Positions 1 to 9,420 of a stretch of 64,000 nucleotides of DNA are shown here, one piece after another (positions within the stretch are counted from its first letter, which is position 1; every line of letters starts with the position of its first letter). The DNA is from Streptomyces pyxinae. GTDB taxonomy: Bacteria; Actinomycetota; Actinomycetes; Streptomycetales; Streptomycetaceae. The notes beneath the pieces are model-generated. The model did not search any database. It was not told where the DNA came from and saw nothing but the letters and a program-made list of their open reading frames with translations. Position numbers and translations under genes: made by a program. The stretch lies in assembly GCF_024756275.1 (NCBI RefSeq), contig NZ_JANUGQ010000009.1, forward strand, positions 172,696-236,695, given 5' to 3'.

Positions 1-3000
1 CAGGCTCCGGGCGCGGCGGGCCCGGCGCACTCCGGCCGTACCGCCCGCGCGGGCCGCGCCGCCGGTGCGGCGCCCTCCGCCGAGCCGGCGGACGGCAAGC
101 CGGCGGGTCCGGGCAAGGGCAAGGCGGCGAAGGGCCCCAAGAGCCCGTCCGACACCGGCCCCCGAATAGCCCTGCGCAACTGGCGCATCAGTACCCGACT
201 GGTCTCCCTGCTCGCCCTCCCCGTGGTCGCCGCGACCACCCTCGGTGGCATGCGCATCAGCGAATCCATGGAGCGCATGGAGCAGCTGGACCACATGCAG
301 CTGCTCACCGAGCTGACCAGGGAGGCGACCAACCTCGCCAAGGCGCTCCAGAAGGAGCGCGACGAGTCGGCCGGTCCGCTCGCCACCGGCCGCGAGCCGA
401 ACGAGAACGCCACGGTCGTCGAGCGGCGGGACGCCACCGACAAGGCGCAGAAGGCGTTCCTCAACGCCACCGACAAGATCGGTGACACCCAGGGCGACGA
501 GGCCCTCCAGGCCATCCGCGCCAATGTGAGCCAGATCGGCACCCAGGTCGTCACCCTGGCCTCGATCCGGCAGGACGCCTTCGACCCGAAGCGGCAGAAG
601 TCGCAGACCGTCGACGCCTACAACCGGGTCATCGAGTCGCTGCTGAGCCTCTCCCAGGACATGGCCCAGGCCACCAGCAACCCCGAGATGATCAAGCGCA
701 CCCGTGCGCTGGCGGCGTTCTCCTCCGCGAAGGAGTACGCCTCCATGCAGCGGGCCATCATCGCCGCCTCGCTGCCGGGTCCCGCGGGTCTGGGCAAGGA
801 GCTGCAGGCCGAGAAGATCAACCCGAACGACCGTCTCTACGGTGAGGCGGCCCGCACCAACGAGGACGCGGCGCTCAAGTCGTTCCAGTCCATCTACGCC
901 TCCAACGGCGGCAACGCCGAGGAGCTGCTGGCCCCGCTCAACGAGGGCAACGCGGCCATCCAGGAGGCGGACTCCTACGCCACCCGGGCGCTGACCGACC
1001 CGATGGGCATCAGCAACTCCCCCCGTACCTTCAAGGACTGGGCCGACGCGTCCGGTACCAAGATCACGGCGATGGACAGCATCGAGGCCACCCTGCTGGG
1101 CGAGATGGAGACCAAGGCCCGTGAGCTCCGCTCGGAGTCCGAGCGCGAGGCGATCATCAGCGGTGCGCTGATCCTGCTGGTGCTCGGGGTGTCGCTGGTC
1201 GGCGCCTTCGTGGTGTCCCGCTCCATGATCCGGTCGCTGCGCCGGCTCCAGGACACCGCCACCCGGGTCGCCCAGGACCGGCTGCCCGAGCTGGTCAAGC
1301 AGCTCTCCGAGTCCGACCCGCAGGACGTGGACACCTCCGTGGAGTCGGTCGGCGTCCACTCCCGGGACGAGATCGGCCAGGTGGCCGCGGCCTTCGACGA
1401 CGTGCACCGCGAGGCGGTCCGACTCGCCGCCGAGCAGGCCCTGCTGCGGGGCAACGTCAACGCGATGTTCACCAACCTCTCGCGCCGTTCCCAGGGCCTC
1501 ATCCAGCGTCAGCTCTCCCTCATCTCGGAGCTGGAGTCCCGCGAGGCCGACCCGGACCAGCTCTCCTCGCTCTTCAAGCTCGACCACCTCGCCACCCGTA
1601 TGCGCCGGAACGGTGAGAACCTCCTCGTCCTCGCCGGTGAGGAGCCGGGCCGCCGGTGGACCCGGCCCGTCCCGCTGGTCGACGTGCTCCGTGCCGCCGC
1701 CTCCGAGGTGGAGCAGTACGAGCGCATCGAACTGGCCTCGGTGCCGCCGACCGAGGTGGCCGGCCGGGTCGTCAACGACCTCGTCCACCTCCTCGCCGAG
1801 CTGCTGGAGAACGCCACCTCGTTCTCCTCGCCGCAGACCAAGGTGCGGGTCACCGGTCACGCGCTGCCCGACGGCCGGGTGCTGGTGGAGATCCACGACA
1901 CCGGTATCGGCCTCTCCCCCGAGGACCTGGCCGCGATCAACGAGCGGCTCGCCTCGCCGCCCACCGTGGACGTCTCGGTCTCCCGCCGGATGGGTCTGTT
2001 CGTGGTCGGCCGGCTGTCGCTCCGGCACGGCATCCGCATCCAGCTCCGTCCCTCGGACTCCGGCGGTACGACCGCGCTCGTCATGCTCCCGGTGGACGTG
2101 GCCCAGGGCGGCCGCAAGCCGCAGAAGGCCGGACCCGGCGGCCAGGGCGCCCCGTCCGCGCCCGGTGGCCGGCTCCCCGGCGGCCCCGGCCAGTCCGGTG
2201 GCGGACGCCCCGGTCTGCCCGGCGGCTCCGGCGGCGGTGGCTCGGCCGCCGGCCTGCTGAGCGCGGGCGCCGGCGCGGCCCGCAACCAGGGCGGCGGCCA
2301 GGGCCCGCGGGCCGCGCTGCCCGGCCGCGACGACGCCCCCGGCAGGCCGGGCGGCGGCCCCCAGCAGGGCGGCGGCCTGTTCGGCGGCGGCAACGGTGCC
2401 GGCGCGGGCGCCCGGCCGGGCCAGGAGCGCCCGAACCGCCGCCCGCAGCCGCAGGACCGCGCCCCGGCGCGCGGCGGGAACGGCGACCAGAACCTCTTCG
2501 GCGGACCGTCGGCGGCGGGCGCGGCGGGAACGCCGGGCGCGCCGGGCACCGCGGGCACGACGAGCAGCGGTCTCCCGAGCCGCTCCGACGTCTGGGGCGG
2601 TTCCGCCCCCGGCCCGGCCGGCTCCCAGCAGCCCGGCTCCGGCACCCCCCAGCAGCCCGGTTTCGGCAACGGCTCCGGCGCCCCCGGCCAGTCCGGCTTC
2701 GGCAACGGTGCCGGCGGCCAGGCCCCCGGCCGCCTGGGCGGCACCGACCGGCCCGGCGCCGGCCCGGTGCCCCCGGCCGGCCGCCGCGACCAGGGCCCCG
2801 GGCGCGAGCAGCGCCCGGCCGCTCCCGACGCCCAGCGCCCCGAGCTGCCCGGCGGCTCCGCCCAGGGCGCCCCGCGCCCGGCGGCCACCAGCTGGGGCGC
2901 CGTACCGGCGCAGCCCGGGCCCGCCCGGTCCGCGACCCCGCAGGACGGGCCGCGCGGCCACGAGGAGCCGGACGTCACCGGTGGCCACCGGGCCCGCGAC

Positions 3001-3810
3001 GGCTACGGCCAGGACCGGGGCGGGTACGGCCAGGGGCTCCCCGACGGCCACGGCGGCCGCGACGGCTACGCCCAGGACCCCGGCCGCGACGGCTACGCCC
3101 AGGACCCCGGCCACGGCGGCTACGCCCAGGACCCGGGCTCGACCGGCCAGTTCGCACGCCCCGGCGCCGGCGAGCCGCAGCACCGGAACCAGCACCAGGG
3201 CCAGGCGCCGAACCAGGGCCAGGGCCAGAACCAGGGCTTCGCCCCGGAGCGGGGGCAGGACCCGCTGGGCCTGCCGGCCGGCGACGGCTACGGCGCGCCG
3301 CAGCGGCAGGACGCCCTGCCGCCGGCCGGCGCGGGCGACGGCCGGACCCCGCTCTACGACACGCTGGAGACCAACTGGTTCCACGGTGCCCCCGAGGGCG
3401 GCCGGCCGGACCAGCAGGGGACCCCGGCGGCGAACGGCGGCGGCCACCCGCGCCACGACGAGACCGTCCAGCACCCGGTGGTGCCGCACTCCGCCCAGGA
3501 GTCGTCCACCACCGGCCAGTGGCGGACCTCCCCCAACGACGAACTGGTGCGCCAGGCCGAGCGGGCGCGGAAGCCCGCCGCGGGCGGGATCACCACCTCG
3601 GGTCTGCCCAAGCGGGTGCCGCGTGCCAATCTGGTGGCGGGCACCGCGCAGGAGCAGAACCACCAGAGCGGGCCCCAGGTCTCGCGCGCCCCGGACGATG
3701 TGCGCGGTCGGCTGACCAACCTGCGCCGGGGCATCCAGCAGGGCCGGCAGGCGGGCAACTCGTCCACCGGCAGCTACGACATCGGCCCTTCTCACCAGCA
3801 GGAGCGTTAG
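1..3810 (+). CDS. cvnA1: Conservon sensor histidine kinase-like protein CvnA (5' end outside window)
   Basis: The frame is open to the first base, so the start lies upstream. Order: cytosolic Pro/Ala-rich start; membrane segment at about nt 195-260; extracytoplasmic nitrate/nitrite-sensor-like helical domain to ~1130; second membrane segment ~1145-1225 (ISGALILLVLGVSLVGAFVV); HAMP; then an HATPase_c domain at ~1790-2090 with N-box LLAELLENATSFS and G-box EIHDTGIGLS. A ~570-residue Gly/Pro/Gln-rich tail follows, including GYAQDPG repeats, and ends in a conserved block (SGLPKRVPRANLV, then VSRAPDDVRGRLTNLRRG) shared with the second copy. In conservons this protein is thought to form a membrane complex with CvnB-D, resembling eukaryotic GPCR/G-protein signalling. 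No conventional response regulator is adjacent. The numbering follows S. coelicolor cvn1 by synteny and is inferred. Confidence 0.9.
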   Translation, partial: QAPGAAGPAHSGRTARAGRAAGAAPSAEPADGKPAGPGKGKAAKGPKSPSDTGPRIALRNWRISTRLVSLLALPVVAATTLGGMRISESMERMEQLDHMQLLTELTREATNLAKALQKERDESAGPLATGREPNENATVVERRDATDKAQKAFLNATDKIGDTQGDEALQAIRANVSQIGTQVVTLASIRQDAFDPKRQKSQTVDAYNRVIESLLSLSQDMAQATSNPEMIKRTRALAAFSSAKEYASMQRAIIAASLPGPAGLGKELQAEKINPNDRLYGEAARTNEDAALKSFQSIYASNGGNAEELLAPLNEGNAAIQEADSYATRALTDPMGISNSPRTFKDWADASGTKITAMDSIEATLLGEMETKARELRSESEREAIISGALILLVLGVSLVGAFVVSRSMIRSLRRLQDTATRVAQDRLPELVKQLSESDPQDVDTSVESVGVHSRDEIGQVAAAFDDVHREAVRLAAEQALLRGNVNAMFTNLSRRSQGLIQRQLSLISELESREADPDQLSSLFKLDHLATRMRRNGENLLVLAGEEPGRRWTRPVPLVDVLRAAASEVEQYERIELASVPPTEVAGRVVNDLVHLLAELLENATSFSSPQTKVRVTGHALPDGRVLVEIHDTGIGLSPEDLAAINERLASPPTVDVSVSRRMGLFVVGRLSLRHGIRIQLRPSDSGGTTALVMLPVDVAQGGRKPQKAGPGGQGAPSAPGGRLPGGPGQSGGGRPGLPGGSGGGGSAAGLLSAGAGAARNQGGGQGPRAALPGRDDAPGRPGGGPQQGGGLFGGGNGAGAGARPGQERPNRRPQPQDRAPARGGNGDQNLFGGPSAAGAAGTPGAPGTAGTTSSGLPSRSDVWGGSAPGPAGSQQPGSGTPQQPGFGNGSGAPGQSGFGNGAGGQAPGRLGGTDRPGAGPVPPAGRRDQGPGREQRPAAPDAQRPELPGGSAQGAPRPAATSWGAVPAQPGPARSATPQDGPRGHEEPDVTGGHRARDGYGQDRGGYGQGLPDGHGGRDGYAQDPGRDGYAQDPGHGGYAQDPGSTGQFARPGAGEPQHRNQHQGQAPNQGQGQNQGFAPERGQDPLGLPAGDGYGAPQRQDALPPAGAGDGRTPLYDTLETNWFHGAPEGGRPDQQGTPAANGGGHPRHDETVQHPVVPHSAQESSTTGQWRTSPNDELVRQAERARKPAAGGITTSGLPKRVPRANLVAGTAQEQNHQSGPQVSRAPDDVRGRLTNLRRGIQQGRQAGNSSTGSYDIGPSHQQER

Positions 3811-4233
3811 TTGAGACCGATGAGCCAGGCGGCGCAGAACCTGAACTGGTTGATCACCAGCTTCGTGGGCAACACCCCGGGTGTCTCCCACACGGTGGTG
3901 GTCTCCGCCGACGGACTGCTGCTGGCCATGTCGGAGGGTTTCCCCCGCGACCGTGCCGACCAGCTCGCCGCCGTCGCCTCCGGGCTGACCTCGCTGACAG
4001 CGGGGGCGTCCCGGATCTTCGAGGGCGGCCGGGTCAGCCAGACGGTGGTGGAGATGGAGCGCGGCTTCCTCTTCATCATGTCCGTCTCGGACGGCTCCTC
4101 GATGGCCGTACTGGCGCACCCGGACTGCGACATCGGTCTGGTCGGCTACGAGATGGCGCTGCTGGTCGACCGGGCCGGCAGCGTCCTCACCCCGGATCTC
4201 CGCGCGGAGCTCCAGGGCAGCCTGCTCCACTGA
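3811..4233 (+). CDS. cvnB1: Roadblock/LC7-domain protein CvnB
   Basis: 140-residue roadblock/LC7 fold protein (MSQAAQNLNWLITSF at the start, LLAMSEGFPRDRADQLAAVASGL in the middle). In conservons and in MglA/MglB-type systems such proteins bind and regulate small Ras-like GTPases. It begins directly after the cvnA1 stop. I chose the TTG at 3811 because AGGAG at 3800-3804 lies 6 nt upstream; the ATG at 3820 would be 15 nt away. The paralogue at 9421 has GTG in the equivalent position, which supports this start. It is very similar to that paralogue, with scattered mostly silent differences. Confidence 0.9.
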   Translation: MRPMSQAAQNLNWLITSFVGNTPGVSHTVVVSADGLLLAMSEGFPRDRADQLAAVASGLTSLTAGASRIFEGGRVSQTVVEMERGFLFIMSVSDGSSMAVLAHPDCDIGLVGYEMALLVDRAGSVLTPDLRAELQGSLLH

Positions 4234-4349
4234 GGCGGTACGCCCCCGCGTACCGCTCCGCCAAGTCAACCGTCGGCCGGTCCGACACCGGCCCCCCACC
4301 GGCCCAGTCAGCGACAGGCAGACCATCTGCTGTCACGCCCGGAGGATTC

Positions 4350-4754
4350 ATGACCCCGCCCCCCGCCTCTCACGATCCGTACGGTGTCTCACTCGATTCG
4401 TACGAGGAGGAAGGCGACCAGCCGCTGGTGCGCCCGTACGCCATGACCGGCGGCCGGACCCGGCCGCGGTACCAGCTCGCCATCGAGGCCCTGGTCTCGA
4501 CCACGGCCGACCCGGCGATGCTCGGCACGATGCTCCCGGAGCACCAGCGGATCTGCCACCTCTGCCGTGAGGTCAAGTCGGTGGCCGAGATCTCGGCCCT
4601 GCTGTCGATGCCGCTGGGTGTGGCCAGGATCCTGGTCGCGGACCTGGCGGAGGCCGGCATGGTGGCCATCCACCAGCCGGGCAACGGAGAGGCCGGCGGC
4701 ACGCCGGACGTCACGCTGCTGGAAAGGGTGCTCAGTGGACTTCGCAAGCTCTGA
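4350..4754 (+). CDS. cvnC1: DUF742 protein CvnC
   Basis: 134-residue DUF742 protein with a winged-helix-like C-terminal part (VAEISALLSMPLGVARILVADLAEAGMVAIH). It contains the family signature LVRPYAMTGGRTRPRYQLAIEALVSTT. The ATG at 4350 follows GGAGG at 4341. It is the third gene of the conservon and overlaps cvnD1 by 20 nt, suggesting translational coupling. Its role is unknown; DUF742 proteins accompany CvnA/B/D. The stretch around 4428-4511 is nearly identical in DNA to cvnC2, whereas the N-terminus differs completely. Confidence 0.9.
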   Translation: MTPPPASHDPYGVSLDSYEEEGDQPLVRPYAMTGGRTRPRYQLAIEALVSTTADPAMLGTMLPEHQRICHLCREVKSVAEISALLSMPLGVARILVADLAEAGMVAIHQPGNGEAGGTPDVTLLERVLSGLRKL

Positions 4755-5322
4755 CGGCGGGACCGGCCAGAGCCGGTCGACCACCAGCGCGAAGATCGTG
4801 GTGGCGGGCGGGTTCGGCGTGGGCAAGACCACCTTCGTCGGCGCCGTCTCGGAGATCAACCCGCTGCGCACCGAAGCCGTCATGACCAGCGCCTCCGCCG
4901 GCATCGACGACCTCACCCACACCGGCGACAAGACCACCACCACCGTCGCCATGGACTTCGGCCGCATCACCCTCGACCAGGACCTCATCCTCTACCTCTT
5001 CGGCACCCCCGGACAGGACCGCTTCTGGTTCATGTGGGACGACCTCGTCCGCGGCGCCATCGGCGCCGTCGTCCTCGTCGACACCCGCCGCCTCGCCGAC
5101 TGCTTCCCCGCCGTCGACTACTTCGAAAACAGCGGCCTCCCCTTCGTCATCGCCCTCAACGGCTTCGACGGACACCAGCCCTACACCCCCGACGAAGTAC
5201 GCGAAGCCCTCCAGATCGGCCCCGACACCCCCATCATCACCACCGACGCCCGCCACCGCGCCGACGCCAAGAGCGCCCTCATCACCCTCGTCGAACACGC
5301 CCTCATGGCACGGCTCAAGTAG
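4735..5322 (+). CDS. cvnD1: Conservon small GTPase CvnD
   Basis: 195-residue Ras-like GTPase. The P-loop GGFGVGKTT is at about residues 26-34, followed by a switch region with DDLTHTGDKTTTT, G3-like FGTPGQDRFWFMW and a base-recognition-like motif ALNGFD. The GTG start at 4735 lies inside cvnC1 (20-nt overlap). CvnD is the G-protein partner of the CvnA-CvnB complex. Nucleotides 4780-5312 match 10585-11117 of cvnD2 with one mismatch that I can see (c4809 versus t10614). Codon choice (CTC for Leu, GAA, GCA, GGA) differs from the CTG/GAG-rich neighbours. A 15-bp hairpin about 200 nt downstream may terminate the operon. Confidence 0.93.
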   Translation: MDFASSDGGTGQSRSTTSAKIVVAGGFGVGKTTFVGAVSEINPLRTEAVMTSASAGIDDLTHTGDKTTTTVAMDFGRITLDQDLILYLFGTPGQDRFWFMWDDLVRGAIGAVVLVDTRRLADCFPAVDYFENSGLPFVIALNGFDGHQPYTPDEVREALQIGPDTPIITTDARHRADAKSALITLVEHALMARLK

Positions 5323-5837
5323 GGCACGGCCCGAGCCGGGACGACGGCTCCCCCGCGGGGAGCGGTCGCGACGACCGGGGTGACCGTATGGCCGGACGAC
5401 CACCGCCGACCGGGGTGACCGGGTGACCGGACGACGACCGGAAGGATCTTCAAATGGGGGCAGCTCTACGCCAGTTGTTGTAGTCATTCCGGACGAAACG
5501 CGGAGAATCCAGCGGGATTCACGGGGGCGGAGTGTGTCCTTTGACACGGTCCGCCCCCGCGTTCATAACGTTTCGACAGAGAATTGCGGCAGGACGGACA
5601 CGACACGCGGTCGCCCGGTGCCGCTGCGCTCACATGAGCCCCGCCATTTGGCGGCGGTCGCTCTTTATGCCCGTTTTATCTGCGGTGCTGGGCACGGCTC
5701 CTGCCCGGAACGGGCTGTTTGGAACCCGGCCGCTTCGCATGCTGCAATGCGTCGACCTGTCGAACTCCAGAGTAGTTACGGCCCCGAACAGTAAAACGGC
5801 ACGACCCAGGTGCCGGCGCCGAGAGGTTGTTGGTCGA
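5323..5837 (+). other. Intergenic region between the two conservons
   Basis: No gene is seen. A GCTCCCC-CGC-GGGGAGC hairpin lies at 5347-5363. Imperfect repeats of the GACCGGGGTGACCG type occupy 5370-5445. The strong hairpin is annotated separately at 5522-5559. The lower-GC stretch 5560-5800 probably holds the cvnA2 promoter, but no clear -35/-10 pair could be chosen. Confidence 0.5.
5522..5559 (+). terminator. Hairpin between conservons, probable terminator
   Basis: CGGGGGCGGA (5522-5531) pairs with TCCGCCCCCG (5550-5559), and inside it GTGTC (5534-5538) pairs with GACAC (5543-5547) around a CTTT loop. No long T-run follows, which is usual in Streptomyces. It lies 200 nt after cvnD1 and 278 nt before cvnA2. 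Confidence 0.55.
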
Positions 5838-8800
5838 GTGAGGCGAAGCAAGAACAGCGCCGCAGAGCAGCAGGCGCGGGGGAACTTCACCCCCGCCCAG
5901 CGCACCGCGGTGCCGCCTGCCGATGCGCCTGCGGACCCCCCGGCCACCGCTGCCGGCGGCGGCAAGGGCGGTTCCGGCAAACTTTCCCCGCGCAACTGGC
6001 GGGTGCCCACCCGGCTGAACGCCATCCTCCTCATACCCGTGGGCGTCGGCCTCGTCATGGGCGGCTTCCAGGTGAGCGCGTCCATCAGCACCTGGCGCGA
6101 GGCGCAGGACGCCGAGAAGACGGCGCTGATCGTGCGCGCCGCCTCGGAGTACGGCTCCGCGCTGCTCGACGAGCGCGACCTGACCGCCGAACCGCTGCTC
6201 ACCGCCAAGTCCGACGAGGACCGGTCCGCGCGCGCCGTCAAGGACGCCTACGCCAAGACGGACGCCGCCAAGGAGAAGTTCGACGCCGCCGTGCGGGACA
6301 TGCCGTCCAAGCGCGGCCTGGACCGCCGGCTCCAGCTGTTCCGGGGCGAGGAGCCCAAACTGGAGCAGCTCCGCCAGCAGGCGTACATCAAGGCGCAGGA
6401 CCCGACCCGTACCGAGGAGGGGTACGTCGAGGTCCAGCACTCCCTGATGGAGTTCTCCAACGAACTCAGCCTGGGCACCGGCAACATCACCAGCTTCGGC
6501 CGTACGGTCTACGCCCTCCAGCTCGCCAAGGCGGCCGCCTCCCTCCAGCGCTCCATCGGCACCCATCTGCTGGTCCGGCCGAGCACCAGCGAGCAGGTCT
6601 TCCGCCAGCAGTCCACGGCCTTCAACTCGTACAACTACCTGGAGCAGATCGCCCTCGGCGAGTTCGTCTCCGGCGGCACCGCCGAGGACGCCGAGAACCT
6701 GAAGCGGGTCATGGCCGGCAAGGCCACCGAGGGCGGGAAGAAGCTCCAGGCCGCGGGCATCGACTTCGACCTCAAGCCGGGTCAGACGGTCTACGACTAC
6801 CTGGCCGCCCAGATCGGCGGCAGCCCGGACGCCGAGTCGCTCAAGGGGCTGAAGTCCAAGGGTGTGATGCCGGAGACCTGGCTGGGCGCCGCCACCGCCA
6901 AGTTCGACGGCTACGGCGAGGTCGAGTCCGGCCTGGTCAGCAAGGCGGTGGACGAGGCCGCGGCGATCTCCGACGACGCCAGGAACGACGCGATCATCAC
7001 CGGTGCGGTCACCGTGATCGCCCTGCTGACCGCCTTCATCCTGGCCGGGATGATGGCCCGCCAGATGAGCCGCGCGATGCGCACCCTGCGCACCGCCGCC
7101 TTCGGCATCGCCGGACAGCGCCTGCCGATGCTGGTCGACCAGCTCTCCCGCACCGACCCGGGCCGGGTCGACACCCGGGTGGAGCCGATCCCGATCGACT
7201 CGCGCGACGAGATCGGCGAGGTCGCCCGCGCCTTCGACCAGGTGCACCGGGAGGCCGTCCGGCTCGCTGCCGAACAGGCGCTGCTGCGGGGCAACGTCAA
7301 CGCGATCTTCACCAACCTGTCCCAGCGCAACCAGTCGCTGATCGAGGGCCAGCTGACCCTCATCACCGACCTGGAGAACAACGAGGCCGACCCGGACCAG
7401 CTGGAGAACCTCTTCCGGCTGGACCACCTGGCCACCCGTATGCGCCGCAACGGCGAGAACCTCCTCATCCTCGCCGGTGAGGAGCCGGGCCGCCGCTGGG
7501 ACCAGCCGGTCCCGCTGGTGGACGTGTTGCGGGCCGCCTCCTCGGAGGTGGAGGCGTACGAGCGCATCGAGCTCAGCGGCGTACCGGAGACGGAGATCCA
7601 CGGCCGGGCCGTGACCGACCTGGTGCACCTGCTCGCCGAGCTGCTGGAGAACGCGACCACCTTCTCCTCGCCGCAGACCAAGGTCCGGGTCACCGCGACC
7701 CGGCTGCCGGACGGCCGGGTGATGGTGGAGATCCACGACAAGGGCATCGGCCTGACCGCCGAGGACTTCGCGGACATCAACCACAAGCTGGCCAATCCGC
7801 CGACCGTGGACGCCGCGATCTCCCAGCGGATGGGGCTCTTCGTGGTCGGCCGGCTGTCGGACCGGCACGGCATCCGCGTCCAGCTGCGCCCCTCGGGCGA
7901 GCAGGCGGGCACCACCTCGCTGGTGATGCTCCCGGACGCGATCACCCACGGCGGCGGAGACGCCTCGCCGGACGGCGACTTCACCGTCTCCTCGATCATC
8001 CCCGAGCAGGACGGCTACCGGGGCGCACCGGCCCGCACCGCCGCCGAGCTGGGCTTCGACGACTCCCAGTACGAGCAGCCGGCCGGTACCGCCAAGCGTC
8101 TCGACCCGGTCGACAGGTCGCTCAAGCGCGAGGAGCGCCGGGCCGGGCTCGCCGCCCAGCTGAACGGCTTCGAGCGGCCGGACCAGCCCGACCGGGGCCA
8201 CGGCGGCCCGGAGCAGGGCGGACCGGCCGGCGCGTACGACCAGGGCCGCGGCCAGGAGGCGTACGGCCAGGAGGCGTACGCCCAGGGCCCGTACGGCCAG
8301 GACGGCTACCCGGTGCCCGGCGGCTTCGGCCAGGACCCGAACGGCCACGGCCACCGGGACGGGTTCGCCCCGGCCGGCGAGGGGCTGCCGGGGGGACCGG
8401 GCACGGCCGGCCAGGACGGCGGCTACCCGGCCGCCGCCGACTACGCCACCGGCGAGCACACCGCGCCGGGCGACTACCCGACGGGCGAGCTCCCGGTCCA
8501 GGGCGACTACGCCACCGGTGAGCTGCCGGTCCAGGGCGCGTACCAGGGGACCGAGTACGGCGGCGGTGGGTACGCCACCGGCACCGACACCACGGACGGC
8601 TACGGCACGGGCGGCTACCCGGCCCAGGACGCGTACGCCGCCGGCGGCTACCCGGACGCCAGCGCCGGCCAGGGCGGTGACCGGGGCGGGTACGACGGCT
8701 TCGGTACCGGCGCCGCGCACGACGACTGGCCCCAGCAGGACGGCCGCGCCGGTCACCCCGGCCAGGGCGACCAGGACGCGTACGCCACCGGCTACGACGG

Positions 8801-9419
8801 GCTGCCCGGCGCCGGGACCCCCGGCGCCCCGGCCGGCGTTCCCGGGAACGGCTCGGAGCGCGTAGGCTTCGACCGTCCGGGTTCCGTCACCGGCACCGAC
8901 GGCCTCCCGGCCGAAGGCCATGAACTGACCGACGCCGGTCTGCCGCGCCGCGGCAGCCCCCGGCAGCAGGCCCCGCAGCAGGAACAGTCCGCGCCGCAGG
9001 CCCCGTCCGCCCCGCAGGGGCCGCGGGAGCCCCTGCCGGTCCGGGGGGTCCCGCACGGGGGCGACGCTCCGCAGAGCTCTCCGGAACCGGCGGGCGACGC
9101 GGACGGCTCCGACGGCTGGCGCTCCACCAACGACGAGCGCTGGCAGCGGGCCGGGAAGCTCAAGGAGCCCAAGGCCGGCGGAGTCACCTCGTCCGGACTC
9201 CCGCGGCGCGTGCCCAAGGCGAACCTCGTCGAGGGCACGGCGGAGCAGACCCCGCAGGGCGGCCCACAGGTCTCCCGCGCCCCCGAGGACGTGCGCGGCA
9301 GGTTGAGCAACCTGCGGCGCGGTGTCCAGCGGGGACGCACCGCGGGAACGGACACGAACGGACCGGCCACTTACGATCGACCCAGTGGCCCGGGTAGTAC
9401 CTACAACCAGGAGCGTTAG
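5838..9419 (+). CDS. cvnA2: Conservon sensor histidine kinase-like protein CvnA, second copy
   Basis: 1193 residues. GTG at 5838 is preceded by GAGAGG at 5821-5826 and gives the usual N-terminus MRRSKNSAAEQQARG. Membrane segments lie near residues 60-80 (LNAILLIPVGVGLVMGGF) and 385-408, with an extracytoplasmic helical sensor domain between. HAMP follows, then an HATPase_c domain near residues 595-700 with LLAELLENATTFS and EIHDKGIGL. The tail of nearly 500 residues is low complexity (GYP, ATGE and AYGQ repeats) and ends in the same SGLPRRVPKANLV / VSRAPEDVRGRLSNLRRG block as cvnA1. The kinase core is clearly homologous to cvnA1; sensor domain and tail have diverged, suggesting different inputs. 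Confidence 0.93.
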   Translation: MRRSKNSAAEQQARGNFTPAQRTAVPPADAPADPPATAAGGGKGGSGKLSPRNWRVPTRLNAILLIPVGVGLVMGGFQVSASISTWREAQDAEKTALIVRAASEYGSALLDERDLTAEPLLTAKSDEDRSARAVKDAYAKTDAAKEKFDAAVRDMPSKRGLDRRLQLFRGEEPKLEQLRQQAYIKAQDPTRTEEGYVEVQHSLMEFSNELSLGTGNITSFGRTVYALQLAKAAASLQRSIGTHLLVRPSTSEQVFRQQSTAFNSYNYLEQIALGEFVSGGTAEDAENLKRVMAGKATEGGKKLQAAGIDFDLKPGQTVYDYLAAQIGGSPDAESLKGLKSKGVMPETWLGAATAKFDGYGEVESGLVSKAVDEAAAISDDARNDAIITGAVTVIALLTAFILAGMMARQMSRAMRTLRTAAFGIAGQRLPMLVDQLSRTDPGRVDTRVEPIPIDSRDEIGEVARAFDQVHREAVRLAAEQALLRGNVNAIFTNLSQRNQSLIEGQLTLITDLENNEADPDQLENLFRLDHLATRMRRNGENLLILAGEEPGRRWDQPVPLVDVLRAASSEVEAYERIELSGVPETEIHGRAVTDLVHLLAELLENATTFSSPQTKVRVTATRLPDGRVMVEIHDKGIGLTAEDFADINHKLANPPTVDAAISQRMGLFVVGRLSDRHGIRVQLRPSGEQAGTTSLVMLPDAITHGGGDASPDGDFTVSSIIPEQDGYRGAPARTAAELGFDDSQYEQPAGTAKRLDPVDRSLKREERRAGLAAQLNGFERPDQPDRGHGGPEQGGPAGAYDQGRGQEAYGQEAYAQGPYGQDGYPVPGGFGQDPNGHGHRDGFAPAGEGLPGGPGTAGQDGGYPAAADYATGEHTAPGDYPTGELPVQGDYATGELPVQGAYQGTEYGGGGYATGTDTTDGYGTGGYPAQDAYAAGGYPDASAGQGGDRGGYDGFGTGAAHDDWPQQDGRAGHPGQGDQDAYATGYDGLPGAGTPGAPAGVPGNGSERVGFDRPGSVTGTDGLPAEGHELTDAGLPRRGSPRQQAPQQEQSAPQAPSAPQGPREPLPVRGVPHGGDAPQSSPEPAGDADGSDGWRSTNDERWQRAGKLKEPKAGGVTSSGLPRRVPKANLVEGTAEQTPQGGPQVSRAPEDVRGRLSNLRRGVQRGRTAGTDTNGPATYDRPSGPGSTYNQER

Positions 9420-9420
9420 T

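Noticed and set aside
1656..4349. Long plus-strand frame preceding cvnC1 in another frame
   Set aside because: Arg/Pro/Ala-rich shadow of cvnA1 and cvnB1; only the part from 4350 has a real start and domain.
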